From Chrysopilus asiliformis (Eukaryota; Arthropoda; Insecta; Diptera; Rhagionidae), in the NCBI GenBank assembly GCA_964034945.1, contig OZ035961.1, positions 70,171,931 to 70,235,930 of the forward strand: a stretch of DNA of 64,000 nt. The letters run 5' to 3'. Made by a program: the position numbers and the translations under genes. Positions 60,164 to 64,000 of this stretch are shown here, one piece after another. Positions within the stretch are counted from its first letter, which is position 1. Each line of letters starts with the position of its first letter. The notes beneath the pieces are model-generated. The model was not told the DNA's origin. It saw only the letters and a program-made list of their open reading frames with translations, and made no database searches.

Positions 60164-62780
60164 ATGGAAAATTTGTCAAAAAGGCAACAAAAGCGAATTA
60201 TTTCTGCTTTTGCCGCTAATCTGCGGTCAGAGGCAATGGCCAATTATAATGTAAATTCATCTTCTTCGAATCAGGAAGAAGTCCCCATAACTGATCTTGT
60301 TTGCGAAGAGATCTGCGAGGATAAATTTATATTAGGGGAAAATGAAAGCTTTTTTATTGAAGACCCAGACTTTGCAGAGCTTGAAGACGATGACGAGGAT
60401 ATTCAGTCTACAATATCTGGAGCGCGTTCGTCGACGCATTGATAGTCGTAGTCGTAGCTAGCAATAGCTAATGACGTCAATCTGTCATAGCTCGCCGTAG
60501 TTAACTATAGTCATGTGCACCATGAACGACCATAGTCATAGTCGTAGTTGCTTTTCGTTTGACAGCTCACACACACACTGAAGAATGAACAAAAACCCAA
60601 TTTTTTTAAAATATATCGTTATTAATTTTCATCTGCGTAAATAATTTCATGTCCATTTTCCTTTTTCTGTTCCTAAAAACTGAACTCAGGCGGGAATTTT
60701 GACATTTATATGTCAATCATGATTTACACACTGTCTATGTGTGTGTTAGCTACGCTTGACTATTTCTAACTCTGCTCACCGAGCATAGTCAGAAATAGTC
60801 AACTACCGTAGTCGACTATTGGCATCCACGAACGACCAGAGCTGTAGCTACGTAGTCAGCTACGGCGTTCACGAACGACCGATAGTCACAAATAGTCAAC
60901 TATAGCTGACTATTTTGCAACGACGAACGCGCTCCTGATGAAGTACAGCTCTTGAAGTTAAAATTGGGTCGCTGGGTGTTACGTCATTCCCTATCAAACA
61001 GGGCAACTAATGAATTATTAGAAATTTTAAGGGAATTTGGAAGAATTTCTTAAGTTCAGCTCAGGTATACGCAACTGGCTTATTAAAGATATGTTAAAAA
61101 TACATTTAATATTATCCTTTTCAGATGAACGGTTACCTGAGGATACCTTGCCAGTTGTATCGACATCCAAAGCTGCATTGGAAAAAATCAGTCCTGGTAT
61201 GTTCTGAAATTACCTGTCTTTTCTTAGGCTTAGCAAAGACAAATTAGAGTAACCTATACAAAATGTCGTCCGGGAATTTCCAGTGGGAAATTTTGTAAGA
61301 GATTCTTTGATGTGTCTTTGCGTTGCCGAACAAAACAGGAACTTTAATATGAAACCATATCATTTTTAGTTGCGTCCACATTCAGGACACCTGTTACAAC
61401 CCAAGCACGAGAAAGTAAGAAAAAACAACTTTTGCGATTGTAATATCCTTAATCTCACTAAATGGATCTTAATTTAATAGTACCATCCGTGATTAAACTA
61501 GCCTCTGTGCCTATCCACCACCAATTAATAAGGAATCCATCTGAAAGTAAGTTGATAAAATTTGGAAGATGATTTAAGATTCATATGGTCCCCGTATATT
61601 TTAGTCGAAGACCCGACAATGCGGTTCATTTCTACTCAGCTTGCCACTATAATAATAGGGAATGAAAAAATATTGAAAGCTGTTTCATATGAAAAAGGAC
61701 AGGTACTAAAGTTACCCATTAAAGGCATAGAAGAGATAGAAAAAAAACTTGATGGAGAAGACTCAGAAAGATTCAAAAATATATTGGTAATTTTGTTTAT
61801 AAATATGTTGTACTCATACTCCCTTACTAGGTAATGCTTACTTTAAACTTCACTTTAAACTATATAATTTAAAAATACATAATAAAACTTTAATTTCAAC
61901 CGTATTTATAAAGAAAGTATTAAAACGAACAAATATTTGTAACATTGATATTTTACAAGTAGATATATCAATTTACCGGAAGTCGGAAGTTCTCCTCTTC
62001 TCGATAGTGGCTTTGGTGGGATCGAAATATAACACAACAAGCGCGAGAGAGTTTTCATGTGCGCCTTGCCTTTGTATGATGATGTCGACGTATCTAAAAA
62101 TTTCATTTTGATACCACTAGAGCCACCATCTAATAATAATAATAGTAGATATATGATTAAATTTAAAAAAAATAATATTTTAATGCATTCATTACTTTTA
62201 TATTGTAGTGAAATTTATAAATAACCTGTTGTAGTTAATGCATTGAAATTATTTCAAACTTTAATTGAATATTAAAAAAATATGCCTTCGATAATATGTA
62301 CATTAAACAAGCCCAAGTCAAAAAGGGAAAATTATCGCTTCTAATTAATATACATATTTGACTTTATTTCAGACAAATTTCCAAAAAAAAATTTCTACAA
62401 AACTATTGTATTTAAAATAGGTCAAACAGCTTCAAAAATATGTCCCTAGCGAAAAGCAGCATTCGACAACAGGTTTAGCAAAAATAATTTCAGACGAACT
62501 GCTAATGCGATATAACTGGGATGGACAGATGAACAAAAAGCCACTAAAATCTCTGAAGCTTTTCACGACAGTTGTTTTTGGTATGTGTAATTGTAATCAT
62601 TTTGTTTCCTATTTAATTCGTACTTTATTTTTAGTGGCATGGCAGGAAAAATTTGTTGATTTTAACAACTACGAGGCGTCAATGAGAAAACAAATATTTG
62701 AGGCTCATAATAGAAGAAATCGTCAAATAAATCGCCTTAAACATGTTTCAGTTTCTGTTGAAACTCATGTTTCAAAGTAA
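60164..62780 (+). CDS. DUF4806-like spliced gene, first exon interrupted by a MITE
   Basis: Exon 1 opens MENLSKRQQKRIISAFAANL at 60164, reaches an acidic stretch, is broken by a MITE at 60420, and resumes at 60938 with LLKLKLGRWVLRHSLSNRAT. Later exons fit GT-AG and phase: 61125-61196, 61370-61414, 61481-61546, 61605-61786, 62421-62580, 62635-62780. The end half has LKLPIKGIEEIEKKLDGEDS and MRYNWDGQMNKKPLKSLKLF, like DUF4806 proteins of insects (a paired-residue helix segment, then a YsW.G....K.sf..LKL segment), whose function is unknown. Even with the MITE removed, exon 1 reaches TAA at 61051 before its likely donor at 61065, so one small indel remains. Possibly a decaying or transposon-borne gene. 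Confidence 0.6.
60420..60934. mobile_element. MITE family S, copy 2 (CTG duplication)
   Basis: Ends GAGCGCGTTCG and CGAACGCGCTC, with CTG at 60417-60419 and 60935-60937. 515 bp; a longer version of 29370-29787 in inverse orientation. Removing it restores the reading frame across the site (STIS to DEVQLL). Confidence 0.92.
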
Positions 62781-63283
62781 ATATATATTAAATATTGAAT
62801 TCCTTTGAATAAGACTGAAGGTCTGAACTTAACAAAATGCAATATTACATATTACAAGCAATATAAATATGACCAAGTCGTATAATATGATATTTTTAAT
62901 TTTATTACTAATTTAGTTAGTATTGTATAAGATTAAATAAGAACGCAATCGAACTTAAATGAAAGTTCTTAAAAACGAATTGAACTGTGGAAATGAAATA
63001 AACTAAATGTAATGTAACATACAAATTAAAATAAATAATAAATATTTATAAATATATTTTTTTTTTTAGTTTTTTTATTTGAGAAAACCCCGCGCGCGAA
63101 AAAAAACCCCATCAGCGCCATCTGTTTTCCGGACTTAGTACTAATGAAGACATACTTTCAGACATGTCTTTAAGATAGACATAGACATGCTCTGTGCGTT
63201 GGTCTTGCGAGTGTCTTTACTTTGTCTTTAAGACTGGTATTGAAGACGCCTTTAAAGTCGTCTTGAAGACACCTTTCACTGGG

Positions 63284-63439
63284 TGTTGCTATCCACGATG
63301 TTAGAACATTACTCTTCATAAAATTAGTAGAGAAACTAATTTTAGGACTAGAGGGACTAGTTTTTAGATAGATTTAATATAGCCACTCTACTTAAAGATT
63401 TGTTTAAATTTTCTTTGGTATCAATTTTCGGTTTAAACT
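63284..63439. other. Spacer
   Basis: No feature recognised. Confidence 0.4.
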
Positions 63440-63700
63440 TTCTACCAGAGCTAGCCATGAAATTTTACAGAGAAGTTTGATCCTGATGTGGAAATCCGTT
63501 AACCGGAAGTAGCCAAAACGGCGTTTTTTCGCAATTTATTCCGAAACTAACCATTTTCCAGTAGTCTTATGTATTACAAAACTTGGAGAGAATAAAATTT
63601 GCTACATTTATGTCTTTTAATATAACTCTCTTATGAAGATATGCCGGTATTTCAAAAAATTTAGTTTTTTGCGAATATCTCGAAAACTAATGGGTGGTGG
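63440..63700 (+). repeat. Diverged repeat A relative
   Basis: Shares GGAAATCCGTTAACCGGAAG, ACAAAACTTGGAGA and TTTGCGAATATCTCGAAAAC with repeat A, at clearly lower similarity than copies 2-5. It lacks the CTGT array and both ends, so it is an older member of the family. Confidence 0.7.
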
Positions 63701-64000
63701 TTCAACGTATAAGAAGAACTAAAACCGTGTTAATTCTACCTGGGTGCACTCTACCCACAGTAGAGCATCCACCAGATGGCTAAATTACTTATTAAATTGG
63801 CTCGGTCAAGGCAGCTCGGATTTTTCTATCTCGGAAATTTGTGGTTTGCGCCTTTGCTAAAGTTTGTTAAGAACGTTCCACAATGCATTGCACACTATAG
63901 TTCACACATTTTTAACTTTTGAGGGTTTTTTTTTGATATTTTAATTTTTTAAATAGTATTGAAACTTTTTTTTTGCAGGTTTCATAAAACAATATGAATT
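63701..64000. other. Unassigned end of window
   Basis: AT-rich; no gene seen. Confidence 0.5.

Larger units (their letters stand above)
59836..63283 (+). mobile_element. Inverted-repeat-flanked block carrying a spliced gene
   Basis: CCCAGTGAAAAAACTGTCTT at 59836 pairs with the inverse of CCCAGTGAAAGGTGTCTTCA ending at 63283. GTCTTTAAAGAC-type motifs recur inside both ends. The block holds the DUF4806-like gene and nothing else recognised as coding. No target duplication could be read, so whether it is a transposon with its own gene or a gene captured between two elements is open. Confidence 0.55.

Overview
This window looks like animal nuclear DNA, most probably from an insect and plausibly a dipteran. 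It is AT-rich, has short GT-AG introns of 54 to 59 bp beside one enormous intron, and is saturated with transposable elements. Two conserved eukaryotic housekeeping genes can be read in full: ARPC4 (Arp2/3 complex subunit 4, minus strand, 23107-23613) and a CHMP2B/Vps2-type ESCRT-III gene (plus strand, 41478-59111, six exons). A third spliced gene at 60164-62780 resembles DUF4806-type insect proteins. It lies between inverted repeats and has a MITE in its first exon. No bacterial features, tRNA, rRNA or CRISPR array were seen. The species cannot be fixed from the sequence alone.

Layout, 1-13 kb: a partial repeat A copy; a decayed THAP-domain gene split by a 234-bp hAT MITE and a repeat B copy; a pogo-like element (2831-5778) carrying a degenerate piggyBac (3198-5705, TTAA duplications); and a nearly complete Ty3/Gypsy retrotransposon (6386-12413, CCAT duplications, 193-bp LTRs) whose 5' LTR is split by a 1155-bp insertion. 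13-23 kb: a MITE, a 5'-truncated LINE with one homopolymer frameshift, a 2.5-kb inverted repeat with a Cys-rich ORF in its loop, a roughly 125-bp minisatellite, a 0.25-kb AT-rich hairpin, and two repeat A copies head to head, one with a large CTGTCAGT array. 23-41 kb: ARPC4, then Harbinger-like, hAT-like and unclassified MITEs, a retroposon with a target-site duplication, and a 10-unit minisatellite homologous to the one at 20 kb. 41-59 kb: CHMP2B, whose third intron is 16.7 kb and holds a mariner, a Penelope-like remnant with a candidate hammerhead ribozyme, and a Helitron pseudogene split by about 6.6 kb of successively nested transposons. 59-64 kb: repeat B pieces, the DUF4806-like gene and a divergent repeat A copy.

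The host genes do not form a pathway together. ARPC4 acts in branched-actin nucleation and CHMP2B in endosomal membrane scission. The rest is a stratified record of transposition. Many boundaries could be set exactly because target-site duplications are intact: seven hAT-type elements with 8-bp duplications, ten Harbinger-like elements with TTA or TAA duplications, a TTAA pair for piggyBac and a 4-bp pair for the LTR element. Several insertions are confirmed because removing them rejoins a known sequence: the two halves of the 5' LTR, the THAP frame, the Helitron protein, a hAT transposase, and a MITE that has an uninterrupted copy elsewhere in the window.
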